A DNA stretch of 63,582 bases from a virus. How positions within the stretch are numbered: the first letter of the stretch is position 1; each line of letters begins with the position of its first letter. Of this stretch, positions 15,692 to 26,200 are shown piece after piece. Both the position numbers and the translations under genes were made by a program. The stretch lies in the IMG/VR virus record IMGVR_UViG_3300036846_000316, positions 1-63,582 of that record; one strand, written 5' to 3'. Below the pieces are notes generated by a model that saw only the letters and a list, made by a program, of their open reading frames with translations, ran no database searches and was not told where the DNA came from.

Positions 15692-18600
15692 ATGTCGGAT
15701 ATCGCCAAATTTCTGGCACGCGTAGTGCCGTGGCCATCGGCGTCGGTGGCGGGCTTCGTCAACGTCCACTGGCCGTTCATTGGTCGAGACGGTAAAGACC
15801 ATTGGGCCGGACAGGCGTTCACCGACCAGCAGACGGCGACGAAGTACGTCAACGGCATGTTGCGGAACAGCAAGGACCTGTTCCTGTGCATGAGCCTGCA
15901 GCGCAACGCCCAGCAGCAGAAGCCTAACGCTCAAGGGAAGCTGCGCCGGAAGGCGGTTCGAGCCAGTGCGAACGCCATCTTCCTACGGGCGTTCTGGCTC
16001 GACGTCGATCTGTGGAAGCCGGGCGACCTCAACGATAAGAAGTATCGCACTACTGACGAAGCGCTGAAGGCGTTTGTCGAGTGGCGTCAGAAGACTGGCT
16101 TACCGCCTGTCAGTCTGATCGTGTTCACTGGCTCTGGTGGTTTCCATGTCTACTGGGTGCTGCACGAGCCGATCACGGTCGAGGCGTGGCAGCCCATCGC
16201 CGAGGCGCTGAAGGCCGCCTGCCAGCAGGGTGGGTTCGAGGCGGATCACGGTCGCACCGCCGTCCCGGCGCAGGTGCTGCGCATCCCCGGCACCAGCAAC
16301 CACAAACATAACCCTCCGCGTCTAGCGGTAATCGCGCACGAGGGACCAGACATCGCGCTGGCCGACATCGAGACGCCGCTGTTGACTTATAAGTCAACTC
16401 ACGCCCCGGGCGTGACATTCGTCAATCCCCGTCAGATGTCGTTAAAACTCGGCAGCATCTCCCCGGCGTTCGCGGGCGTCACCCTGCCCGGCCGCCTCGA
16501 TGCCGGGCTCGACGCCTACGTGCCGACCATCGAAGAAGTCGCCGACGAGTGCCCGTGGGTCGACGCTCTGCTGCAGACCGGCGGCGCGCAGCGCGGCGAG
16601 AACGAATGGCGCGAGAGTTTGCGGGTCGCCTACTATGTGCAGGATGGAGCCGAGGTCGCGCACGAATTGAGCGACGGCCATGCGACCTACGCCGAGCAGG
16701 ACACCGACGCCAAGTTCGCTGCCATCGAGCACAGCCACGGCAACGGCCGGATCGGCTGGCCGCAGTGCCGCACGATCCACGATATAGGCGCTGGCGAATG
16801 CAAGTACTGTCCGCACCTACCTAAGGGCAAATCGCCGCTCAACTTCGCAATTCCCAAAGCCGTCGTCGCGGTTGCCGCTGCGACCGCAATTGCTGTTTCC
16901 CCCATAACGTCGGCCATGCCGACCCAGCCTGAGTGGTTGCCGCCGTCGTACTACCATGACGCAAGGCGCTGTATCTTTCGGGAGATCGAAGACCCGAAGG
17001 AAGAAGGCAAGTTGCTCCGCAATGAAATCTTCCCCTTGCCGCTCTATAACTTCCACGTCTACGACAAGGCGGCGGTCGGCGGCAGGCATGTACTGGACTT
17101 CGATTGCGCGGTCACGTCGATTATAATTAGGAGGGTAGAGGCAATTAGCTTCACCGATATGATCGACCTTCGTAAGTTGGGAGAGAAGCTGACCGACTAC
17201 GGCATCCCTGCGCTCCCGCACCAACTCCAAGATTTGAGGACGTTCATGGTCTCGTTCGTGCAGAAACTGGAGCAGGCCAAAGGTCGGGTCACAATCTACC
17301 GTAGCGCGCCATTCGGCTGGCTGGAAGTCGACAGAAAGGTCGCTGGCTTCGTCTATAACCGCAAGCTGTTCAATAGCAAGGACCCGGTTCCGATCCAACC
17401 ACTGCGGTCGGTGGCGGGCATGGCCTACGAGCCAACCGGCGATCTGGCGGCGTGGAAGAACGTCATGAAGTTGATCACCGATCAGAAGCGGCCAGAACTG
17501 ATCGTGCCGATCTGCGCCAGCATCGGCACCCCGTTGCTTCCTATGACAGGCATCGACGGCGCGGTTCTTCACCTGTGCGGCCCTAGTGGCAGCGGCAAAT
17601 CCCGAGCCTTGCAGTCCGCACAGTCGGTCTGGGGGAGCCCAGCGAAGATCAGCAACTATGATGACACGGTGGCCAACATCGACCTCAAGCTGCAGCAATT
17701 GCACAACTTGCCCAAGGTCTACGATGACGTGTCCTTGACCATGGACAAGAAGCTGATCGGCCTGTTCATGCGTGTCAGCATGGGCGTAGGCCGGGGTAAG
17801 GCGCAGCGCAGCGGGCAAGACATCGCCGAGAGCCACGATTGGTGCACGCTGATGATATCGGCATCGAACCTTGAAGTGCATGCCCACATCAATGAGTTCG
17901 AGACGACCAACGTCGCCGCGATGAACCGAGTGTTCGAGTACCATGTCGGGAAGAACAAAAGCCGGTTCGGCATGCTCGACACGGGCTCCGAGGCGGAGCG
18001 CATGTATGCTTTGCTGAAGCGAAACTATGGTGTCGCCGGATTGGAGATTGCCAAGTATTACGGCAACAACCATGACAACCTCGACATGGTCGTCGCCAAG
18101 CTGTGCCAGATGGTCCACCAGCGCGGGCAATGCGGGGACGACGACCGCTACTACATTCCGATCATCGCAGTATCTCTTGCTGGTGCGCTCGTGGGCACCA
18201 AGTTGGGGTTGATCGACGTGGATACAGATCAGTTGGAAGGTTTCCTGATCGAGCAACTGCAGGAGCAGCGACGGCAGCGTAAGTCGTCGTCTAGCAATCT
18301 CACCGAACAGGCGAACGTCGAGGGGTTGATCAGCGAGTTTGTGAAATCCTGCCGCGACCGGACCCTGATCAGTGACACGGTCTGGACCCTCCAGTCACGT
18401 CCGCCGACTACCTACAAGCCGACTTGGCTCAATCAGTTTGACTTCAAAGGCCAGCAGATCGACGTTCGCGTCGCGCGCGACGACAAGATCGTCCGGGTGT
18501 CGATGCCCGCGCTGAATGACTGGCTGAAGAAGAACAGGCACATGACCGTCGGCAACCTCAAGCCCGCCATCAAAATGCTGATGCCGAACACGCGCATCAG

Positions 18601-18694
18601 CCAGTTCGATCTTGGCCACGGTTTCAAGAACCTCCAGCAGCCGCGCATCTGGTGCCTTGAGATCGTCGACCCGACCTTCTGGGACTTCAACTAG
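15692..18694 (+). CDS. Primase-helicase (PrimPol-type primase plus AAA+/helicase)
   Basis: 1000 residues. The N-terminal primase-polymerase-like domain has 'LDVD' (about 103-106), 'GGFHVYW' (about 149-155) and 'RIPGTSNHK' (about 196-204), the usual order of AEP-type primases. After a linker, residues about 620-780 form an AAA+/SF3-like ATPase with Walker A GPSGSGKS (about 629) and an acidic 'VYDDVS'. An 18-bp palindrome and the 17-bp palindrome (16381-16415) lie in the interdomain linker (about residues 231-241). GAGGGGAAGG precedes the ATG. It most likely primes and unwinds at the replication fork. Confidence 0.85.
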   Translation: MSDIAKFLARVVPWPSASVAGFVNVHWPFIGRDGKDHWAGQAFTDQQTATKYVNGMLRNSKDLFLCMSLQRNAQQQKPNAQGKLRRKAVRASANAIFLRAFWLDVDLWKPGDLNDKKYRTTDEALKAFVEWRQKTGLPPVSLIVFTGSGGFHVYWVLHEPITVEAWQPIAEALKAACQQGGFEADHGRTAVPAQVLRIPGTSNHKHNPPRLAVIAHEGPDIALADIETPLLTYKSTHAPGVTFVNPRQMSLKLGSISPAFAGVTLPGRLDAGLDAYVPTIEEVADECPWVDALLQTGGAQRGENEWRESLRVAYYVQDGAEVAHELSDGHATYAEQDTDAKFAAIEHSHGNGRIGWPQCRTIHDIGAGECKYCPHLPKGKSPLNFAIPKAVVAVAAATAIAVSPITSAMPTQPEWLPPSYYHDARRCIFREIEDPKEEGKLLRNEIFPLPLYNFHVYDKAAVGGRHVLDFDCAVTSIIIRRVEAISFTDMIDLRKLGEKLTDYGIPALPHQLQDLRTFMVSFVQKLEQAKGRVTIYRSAPFGWLEVDRKVAGFVYNRKLFNSKDPVPIQPLRSVAGMAYEPTGDLAAWKNVMKLITDQKRPELIVPICASIGTPLLPMTGIDGAVLHLCGPSGSGKSRALQSAQSVWGSPAKISNYDDTVANIDLKLQQLHNLPKVYDDVSLTMDKKLIGLFMRVSMGVGRGKAQRSGQDIAESHDWCTLMISASNLEVHAHINEFETTNVAAMNRVFEYHVGKNKSRFGMLDTGSEAERMYALLKRNYGVAGLEIAKYYGNNHDNLDMVVAKLCQMVHQRGQCGDDDRYYIPIIAVSLAGALVGTKLGLIDVDTDQLEGFLIEQLQEQRRQRKSSSSNLTEQANVEGLISEFVKSCRDRTLISDTVWTLQSRPPTTYKPTWLNQFDFKGQQIDVRVARDDKIVRVSMPALNDWLKKNRHMTVGNLKPAIKMLMPNTRISQFDLGHGFKNLQQPRIWCLEIVDPTFWDFN
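16381..16398 (+). repeat. 18-bp perfect palindrome inside the primase-helicase gene
   Basis: GTTGACTTATAAGTCAAC is perfectly self-complementary and abuts a copy of the 17-bp palindrome. The pair makes a 35-base double palindrome at the domain linker. Confidence 0.85.
16399..16415 (+). promoter_or_regulatory. 17-bp palindrome, copy 7 (C centre)
   Basis: Exact copy, read in frame as HAPGV within the primase-helicase linker. Confidence 0.9.
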
Positions 18695-18705
18695 AGGAAG
18701 AAGCG

Positions 18706-18897
18706 ATGGACGTACCCTACCGAGTAGAGCCTGCCCACCGCAGCGCCGACCGGCCGCTGTCCTACGAGATCGTCACCGCCCGCGACGGCGTGCTGTGCAG
18801 CAGCCCCGACATCGTGTTCCTGCATCGCCTTGTCGACCTGCTGAACGCCGACGAAGCTAGTCGACTTTCCGGTAAGTCCCGTCCGCCTGCCGCTTGA
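18706..18897 (+). CDS. Hypothetical small protein
   Basis: 63 residues, GAGGAAG before the ATG. No family recognised. It is the last plus-strand gene before transcription converges with the late block; its 3' end overlaps the minus-strand HNH gene by 41 bases. Confidence 0.5.
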   Translation: MDVPYRVEPAHRSADRPLSYEIVTARDGVLCSSPDIVFLHRLVDLLNADEASRLSGKSRPPAA

Positions 18898-19177
18898 TGT
18901 GGATCGGCACGTAGCCGGGATCGTGCAGGAAGGACTTGTCGGCCCGGTTGTCGTGCACCGACCGGGGCCGCCAGTTCGAGGGATCGTTCGACCCACCCGC
19001 CGCCAGCGGCTTGATGTGATCGAGGTCCATCCCTTTGTACTCGGCACCCTCGCCGTACTTCTTGATCGCCCAGTAGCGCGCCTTCATCCGGGCGCGCTGC
19101 TTGGCGTTGTCGTACTTGGCGTACTCGCGGTCGTACGGCCGGTAGGTGTGCTTCCGCCCCGTGCCTTCCTGCGCCAT
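18857..19177 (-). CDS. HNH endonuclease
   Basis: 106 residues. 'MDLDHIKPLAAGG' followed by 'NWRPRS' is the HNH beta-beta-alpha metal fold (DH...N...). GAGGAAG precedes ATG 19177. Small HNH proteins like this lie in many phage late regions, where some assist terminase cleavage and others are homing enzymes. This one is the promoter-distal end of the late operon, far from terminase. Confidence 0.8.
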   Translation of the reverse strand: MAQEGTGRKHTYRPYDREYAKYDNAKQRARMKARYWAIKKYGEGAEYKGMDLDHIKPLAAGGSNDPSNWRPRSVHDNRADKSFLHDPGYVPIHIKRQADGTYRKVD

Positions 19178-19323
19178 CACTTCCTCTTGATCTTGCCGCC
19201 CTTCTTCATCGCGGCCATCTGCTTCTTGTCGAGGGCGATGTCGGCCTTCGACCCTTCCTTCACGCCCTTGGGATCGACGTCCTTGCCGGACTTCTCGAAC
19301 GACTTCAGTGTCATCTTCGCCAT
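19177..19323 (-). CDS. Small Lys-rich protein
   Basis: 48 residues, Lys/Met-rich, ending in KKGGKIKRK. The start (ATG 19323) and stop each overlap a neighbour. The C-terminal 'KGGKI' echoes a motif shared by several late proteins of this genome. Function unknown. Confidence 0.55.
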   Translation of the reverse strand: MAKMTLKSFEKSGKDVDPKGVKEGSKADIALDKKQMAAMKKGGKIKRK

Positions 19324-19667
19324 CACTTGCTCCATGTTTTGTGGTTCATCACTTTGCCGCCACGCGCGAACAGTTGCTTGGGATCGTAGACGCCTGTGCG
19401 GATCGCGTCGCCCCAGTTGTCGACCTTGTGCCGTATCCGGCCTTTCAGATCGTCGGAGTACTCGTAGACCGGGCGGTTGTTCGGCGGGGCATCCGGCTTG
19501 GTCGGCGGGGTCTTGGGAACGCTGCCGCCATCCTCGAACCGGACGCCCTGCTTCTTGTCGGCGTTAACGAAGTCGCGGCCGACCTTCTGGCTGACGCCGC
19601 CGTAGCCGCCCGGTGTGTGGGCAGCGGCGCGCATCAGGTTCTGTTGGGGCTTGGATACGGTGGGCAT
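19323..19667 (-). CDS. Hypothetical late protein with FARGG motif
   Basis: 114 residues. 'RFEDGGSV' and a C-terminal 'LFARGGKV' belong to the recurrent FAxGG-type motif of this genome's late proteins. GGAGGT precedes ATG 19667. The N-terminal '[11 protein letters not shown]' is typical of small conserved phage proteins of unknown role. Confidence 0.6.
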   Translation of the reverse strand: MPTVSKPQQNLMRAAAHTPGGYGGVSQKVGRDFVNADKKQGVRFEDGGSVPKTPPTKPDAPPNNRPVYEYSDDLKGRIRHKVDNWGDAIRTGVYDPKQLFARGGKVMNHKTWSK

Positions 19668-19669
19668 GG

Positions 19670-19849
19670 TTACCTCCAGTGGTAGTCCCCGAGCCCGCCG
19701 CCGAAGAACAGCACCACGAGGACCAGCAGGATGATCAGGAACACGCCGGACGGCCAGTAGCCATAGCCGTAGCTGGTCATGTACGGCCACGACGGCAGGG
19801 CTCCGAAGATCAGGACCAGCAGCACGACGAGCACGAGGATGGCGATCAT
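19670..19849 (-). CDS. DUF3309-like small membrane protein
   Basis: 59 residues. Two hydrophobic helices flank a 'GALPSWPY...YGYGYWPSG' centre, the hallmark of the small DUF3309 family, widespread in proteobacteria with unknown function. A phage copy beside a lipoprotein could take part in lysis, which is speculative. Confidence 0.7.
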   Translation of the reverse strand: MIAILVLVVLLVLIFGALPSWPYMTSYGYGYWPSGVFLIILLVLVVLFFGGGLGDYHWR

Positions 19850-19850
19850 G

Positions 19851-20063
19851 TCAGTCTCCCTTGTCGACGCAGTGGCAGCCGACGTGCGTACCCCCAATTG
19901 ATATCGCATACTTAGACCCGACGTTCCACTCGATCACGTTGCACTTGACCTCGTGCTCACACTTCAGGGTCGGCGTGACCTGCACCACGTCGACCTGCTT
20001 GGAACAGCCAGCGAGCATCAGCATGATCACGCCCCGGGCGTGACTAAGGGCTTTTCTTCCCAC
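19851..20063 (-). CDS. Small lipoprotein, candidate outer-membrane spanin
   Basis: 70 residues from GTG 20063 (57 from ATG 20024). The lipobox is 'LMLAGC', with an n-region containing Arg/Lys only if the longer start is used. The mature part is about 50 residues with four further Cys. Small phage lipoproteins are often o-spanins, but no Rz-like partner is obvious. The palindrome at 20027 encodes SHARG in the n-region or, with the shorter start, ends three bases before the ATG. Confidence 0.55.
   Translation of the reverse strand: MGRKALSHARGVIMLMLAGCSKQVDVVQVTPTLKCEHEVKCNVIEWNVGSKYAISIGGTHVGCHCVDKGD
20027..20043 (-). promoter_or_regulatory. 17-bp palindrome, copy 8 (G centre in the transcript)
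   Basis: Exact copy (C centre on the plus strand). On the minus strand it reads ...GGGGCGTGATC then ATG, the same layout as at 36263. Confidence 0.9.
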
Positions 20064-20244
20064 TCAACGCCTTCCGCACATTGCGGTCCGCGCCGACGTT
20101 GGACATGCCGCCGATCATCGCCGACACCTTCACGTCGGTGCCCGCTCCCTTCAGCGGCTTGTCGCTGATCTCCTTGGTCTTGGCCTTCTTGCCGACCCGG
20201 CTGCTCATGTCCCTGTCGGCGTTGCCGAACTTCTGCGCGACCAT
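20044..20244 (-). CDS. Hypothetical small basic protein
   Basis: 66 residues, Lys-rich. AGGAGGA precedes ATG 20244. It lies directly downstream of the giant ejection-protein gene. No family recognised. Confidence 0.6.
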   Translation of the reverse strand: MVAQKFGNADRDMSSRVGKKAKTKEISDKPLKGAGTDVKVSAMIGGMSNVGADRNVRKALSGKKSP

Positions 20245-20252
20245 GGTTCCTC

Positions 20253-23200
20253 CTACTGAACGTTGTACATGCTGTAGCGCGGCATCAGCGTCTGATTGCG
20301 CCGGGACATCGTCACCCCGAGCATCGACGGGTCGGCGGTCTGCTTCGCGGCGTAGCGCTGGCGGGCCTTGTACAGGTCGCCGAGCGTCATCTTGCTCTCG
20401 GGCCACTTCGCATTGAAGCTGTCGATCAGGTTGCGGCCGACCGAGACCCGCTCCTTGTCGCTGGCGTTGGCGTAAATCTCGAACGCCCGGTTCTTGTCGG
20501 TCGAGATTTGCCGGATGTCCTCGCGCATCGCATGGCGCTTGTCGCCCGCCCGCTGCTGGCGCGAGGTCTGCGCGCCCAGCGCCTGCACGCCGGTCTCCCA
20601 CCACTCGGGCTGGATGCCCTGCGGCAGGCCGGTCGGCGTCCTGAACTGCGGCCCACCCAACTGCCTGCGGAGCGCAGCCGACGTGTCGGCGATGGTCTTG
20701 ACCGGCAGCAGGCGTTCCGCCCCGTTGAAGAACGAATGTTCCGCTTCGGTGTAGCGTCCGTTCACCAGATGGCCGACGCTGTTGGTCATGTCGCTCAGCC
20801 CCTGAATGGCGTCGACCGCGTAGCCCCCGGGCGCGCCCGCCACGAAGTGACCAGCCGCCTGCCACCAGTCGCTCGGCCGGTTGCCCAGCGCGCCGAAGGT
20901 CCACAGGCTGTCGTAGCCGGTGCGCTGGCCGATGCCGAGACCGGCGTAGCGGAAGCCGCCCTTGGACAGAAACTCGCCGAGGTCTGGGCCCAAGTACTTC
21001 AGCGACGCCTCGTAGGCCATGCGCTCGGCGTCGTCGCTGTTGAAGCCGGTGAACGGCGACATGACGTTGATCACCGCCTTGATCGGTTCGGTCGGCAGGC
21101 CGAGGTAGCCCGAGGTCATCACCGCCGTGCCGACCATGTAGGCAAGCTGCCGGTACGCCGCCGCCTTCTGCTCGGGCGGCAGGTTGCGGATGTGCGCCGT
21201 CGCCGCGCCGTAGATCGCCCGCATCCAGTGAGACGACATGCGCCCGGCGTAGCGCTTGAACTGGAACATCGGCCGGAACAGCGGGTTGTTGAAGATCGGA
21301 GCCGAGGCGTAGGCGTTGTAGTTGCCCGCCGTCTCGTGGACCGTCTTGCGGGTGTACTCCAGCGCTTCCTCGTGGCTCAGCGTCTTGCCGTTGACGCCGT
21401 GCTCCTTAGCCAGCCGGTAGGCCGCCAGTCCGATGCCCGCGCGGTTCACGCCTTCGATGTGGCTGTTGATCTGGCGCGACATGTGATCGGACCAGTCGAG
21501 GACGCTGCCTCTGCGCGACGGGTCGTACATCTGCTCCAGTTCGAGCCCAGCGTTGCGGTCCAACTGGCTATGCTGCTCCATGTGCTGCAGCACCTTCACC
21601 GCCTCGGGATCGTGGCGGACGTTGTCGATCAGCCTGCCGTACAGGTCGCCCTGCCGCAGCGCCGACCGCCACGGCCGGAACGACGGGGTGTCGCCGCCGA
21701 TGAACGACTTGCCCGCTCCCTTGAAGCCCGCGCCGATGGTCTCGTACTTGCGCACGTCGCGGAGCGCCCGCCACAGCGCCGGGTAGGCACGCCAGCCGAA
21801 CTGGCCCGCCAGCGCCGGAGCCGTCGCGGTCCACGGCTCGATGGTCTGCAAAATCCAGAAGAACGGCGACGCCAGCTTGTCGAGGTAGGACATGCGCAAC
21901 AGCGTCGTCAGCTTCTTCGACCACCACGGATCGACCACCTCGTTGGGATGGCGCATCGCCCGCTTGTGCAGCGTCGCTTGGACCCGGGCGTTCGTGATAC
22001 CGAACTTGCCCTGCGGATCGGTCGGCGACCCGTGGTAGCTGTTGTCCCTGACGTAGTCGTCCATGCCCTTCAGCGCGTCCGCCAGTTCGGTCCGGTGCTC
22101 CAGCCCGGCCAAGGTGTGCGCGGTGTTCTTGTGATACTCAAGGAAGTTGCGGATCATGTCCTTGCGCGCGCCTTGGGCGAAGGTCCGCTTCATCATGGTC
22201 GAGCGCGCCGACGTCGACATCATGGTGCGGATGCCCGCCTCCTTGAGATCGCGCAGCAACATTGCCCGGCTGGTCTCGTCCATGTCCCGGTAGCCTTTGC
22301 CGTTGATCACCCCGCGCTCCATCTCGCGGTAGATGCGGTCGGCCTTCGCCGGGTCGACGTAGGTCCTGTTGTGGTCGCGGATCGGCGCGACGTGGTTCAG
22401 CATCAGGTGGCCCAGATTGGCTTCGGTCTGCAGTTCGCGATGCCGGGCTTCGGCTTCGGCCTGCCGCTCGTGGAACTCCAGCAGCAGCGGGTTGAAGCTG
22501 CTGCGGTACTTGACGATCCCTTCGTCGCCCGCGTCCTTGGGCTTCACGCGCTTGGCCAGCCCCTCGGTGGTCGTCGTGTGGTAGCCCGGCTCCAGTTCGT
22601 CGCCGGTCGTGCGGGTGCGCTCGCCATACTCGGTCAGCAGGATCGGCTTGCCGTTGGTGTCGCGCATCATGTGGCCGTTCTCGTCCTTGGCGTAGACCAC
22701 GTCACTGTTGCCGTTGAAGTGCACACCCTTGAACCGGGGGTCGTTCATGACCTCGCGGATGAAAGCGGCACGCTCCTCCGGGGTGTCGTGCTCGAACTCG
22801 CCGCTCGGCCGACCGTCGTCGCGAGCAATCTGAGAGCCGCGTCCCTTCAGGCTGTCCATGTCGTAGCGGGCTTCGGTCACCCAGTCGCCGCGCCGCATCG
22901 ACGGAGCCCACACCGGCAAGGTGCGGAACATCGGGTTCGCCCTGATCTGGGCAACCTCGCGCCGGAAGTACGCGTGCTGCGCCGTGTCGGTCGGATCGTA
23001 GCCCGGCACGAACCGGGTCAGCGCCCGCTGCTCGCGCTCGCTGAGCGCCTTGTCGCCGTGCAGGATGTAGGTCATCAGCCGAGGCTTGATGCCGCCCGGC
23101 GCGCCGTCGGCGACCAGACCCTTGGCGTCGATCAATCCGCTCATGGTGTGCTGCAGCATCGCCTCGTGCTTGTCGTCGAACGACTTCTGCATGTCCTCCC

Positions 23201-26200
23201 AAAGCTGGTGCTGGACCGGCGTCATGGCGTCCCAGCGCGCCTTCAGTTCCGGGTACATCTCGCGCTGCTGGATGTGGGCGTCACTGTCGGTGATGTGGGC
23301 GTTGCGCCCCTCGCCCAGCGGATCGCCGCCGTGCATCGTGTAGTGGTTCGCCAAGTCCTGATAGTCCTGCAGTTCGTCGTACGCCCGGCTGTTGACCCGC
23401 TCCACATCGGACACCCGCTCGCCGAGCGCTTCGATCTCGGGGTTGTACTGGTGGCGGCGGCCGGTGGCATTGATGCGATCCAGCACCCCGCTGACGTTGC
23501 TTGCGTGCCCCTGCATGCCTGTGTCGCCCCGGTGCTCGACGTCGCTCAGGTTATGCAGGTCGAGCGGCAGGTTGCCGCTCTTGAGATAGGTCTTGAGCGC
23601 ACTGAAGCGGTTGTTGGCGTCGGCCGACTTGCGCAGCGCGTACTCCTTCGCCTCGGTCATCGAGATCGGCCGGGCGACGTCGGTCGGCGTCGGGCGCTGC
23701 CGTCCACCCTCGCGGATGCTCTGGAACAGATCGAGCGAGTTGATCACCGCGTCGTTCAGCAGGCGCTTCTTGCTGACCAAGAAGAACAGTTTGGACATCG
23801 CCCGCTTGAGCAGGCCCAGCGTGCGGGCCAGCATGGTGGTGCGCTCGGCAGGGGGCGCGAACGCCTCGCGCTCGCCCCGGCTAGTCTGCACCCGCGACAG
23901 AGCGTCCATCAGCCTGCCGTCGTCGGAGTACAGGTGCGACAGGAACTCGTGCACGTTGCTGAGCGACTGCGGCAGGTCCTCGTTGCCCAGCACCGCCCGC
24001 AGTTCCGGGTTCGCGAACTCGCCGCGCGCGTTCCGGCCGTAGTACATGTCGGACAACGTCTGACGCACGGCGTCGAGACGGTTGGCGATCTCGGGGAACT
24101 TCTCGATGGCGACCTCGGTCATCGGGTGACCGAACTCGTGCAGCAGGACCTCGCGCAGCCGCGCCGGGTTGGCGGCTATCGTACGGTCGATCAGAATGCG
24201 ATGAGTGCGCGCATCGTAGAACCCTTCGGTCCCCTCCGGCATGGCGCGCCGCTCGTTCGCCAGCCGCATCTGCTCGCCGGTCAGCATGACCACGTCGGCG
24301 TCGCCTGCGACCTCGTGGACGATGTCGAGGTAGTGGTTGCGCAGCACCGCCTGCTCGGATCGGTCGCCCGGGTCCGGCCGCAGCCGGAGATGCTTCAGGG
24401 CTCTGCCGTTGAGCAGGTTGTCGACGCTGCGCACCGTCGCCCCGGCGGGCAGGTGCGCGCGGTTGCTCAGGTCACCCGCCGGGTCGAGCACGCGGCCCAG
24501 CCCGTAGTCCTCGTTGACCATGCGCGGCGACATCTCCATCCGCAGCCGCCGGGTCTGGGTTTCGAGATCGCGCAGTTCCTCCTGCAGGGCCACCCGGTGT
24601 TCGGTGTTCTCCCGCAACTGGGTCGCCCGTTCGAGCGAGCCTTCCGGGGCCGTTGGGTACTGCGGGTCGAGTTGCAGTTCGTCGTTGATCTCCTCGGCCC
24701 GCACCTGCAGGTCGGCCATCCGCTGCTCGCGGTCCTGCTGCGTCGGCTCGCTCGGCTGTTCGTGCGCCAGCCTGCGCTTGGCGCTGTCCTGCCGCGTGCG
24801 GGCAAGCTCGCGTTCCCGCTGGATGCCTTCCGCCTCGGTGTCACCCGTCAGGAAGCGGTTCGCCCACTCCAACTGCAGCCGCCGCATGTGGGTGTGCATG
24901 TCGCGGTACATCCGGTCGTTCTGCAGATCGGTGAGCCCCGGGATGTTCTCCAAGAACTGGGTCGGGTCGTAGTCGCGACCGCCGATGTCCTCGATCCCCT
25001 CCTGCATGTCGAGCACGCGCGCAAGTTCGGACTTGAGTTGGCTGATCGACCGCTTGCGGTTGAACGTGGCGTCGGGCGACGTGTCGGTCGGCTTCTCCGC
25101 CTGCATCGCATCCAACTGCCGCTGCAGGTTGTTGGCGCGCTGCTTCAGCCAGTCGTATGCCTCCTCCTGCTTGTTGCGGCTGTAGACGTCGGCCACGTCG
25201 TACCGCCCTTGAGCCATCAGCTTCTCGCGCACGAGGACGTCGTGCATGACGTCGCGCAAGTGCTCCAAGTTCAGCAGCGCCAGCTTCTGGGGACTGTCCT
25301 TGGTACGGTCCACGCCGACCAACTGGCGCAGGGTCGCGGCCTGCTTCTTGAGATCGAACAGGCGGCCGTACCATTCGTACAGCTTGCTGCGCGTGCCCGG
25401 CACGCCCCAGCCCACCGGCTTCTCGCCTTGCGCCACCATCCGGTCGCGCGTGGCCTTCATCTCGCCGGTGATGCGATTGACCTGCTGCTCCAGCAACGAC
25501 GCAATGGCGCGCCCCGCCTCCATCGCCCGCTGCTTGCTGATCTTCGTCGGGTCGGAAAAGATGTCGGGCTCGTCCTTCGACGGCGACGCCAGCAGCTTCT
25601 CGATGGCGTCGGCAGTCTCCTTCTGTCCCGACGTGTAGGCGTTCTCGATCACCCGCTCCCGCTCCCGGTAGGCTGGTGCCCGGACAGCCCGCTTGCGCGC
25701 CGCGTCGGTCTCCTTCCGCCGGGCTTGGTCGTGCAGGTAGAAGGTCATCGCGCGGACCTTGGGGTTCTGCGCGATCAGGTCCTTGAACGTCTTGTCGAGG
25801 ATGTTCCGCGCCCGCGCGGTCCGTTCGTTGTCGGCGAGTTCACGGTTGATGCGCGCCGAAACTTCTCTGATCGTCGCGTCCTTGGCTTCTGCTTCGGTGA
25901 CCGGCGCGCGGCGCGCTTCCTGCAACTCGATGTGCTCCTTGAGCCGCCGCGTTTCGGCGATCCGCTCAAGCTCGTGCGCCGAGATGCCCTCGGGCTCCTC
26001 GGGTTCCTCGCCGCGCTTGCGCGCTTCGTACTCTCGCTCCTGCCGCGCTTCCTCGGCCGCATGCTCCTCGGCGGTGAGCCCTTCGCGCTTCGGTTCGGTG
26101 ATGATGCGCCTGCCTTCACCTTCCTGCGGTTGACGGACGTTGCGCCGGGCAGCCGCCAACTCCTCCTCGGTCCGGGGCTCGCGCGGCTCGGAGACCGGCG

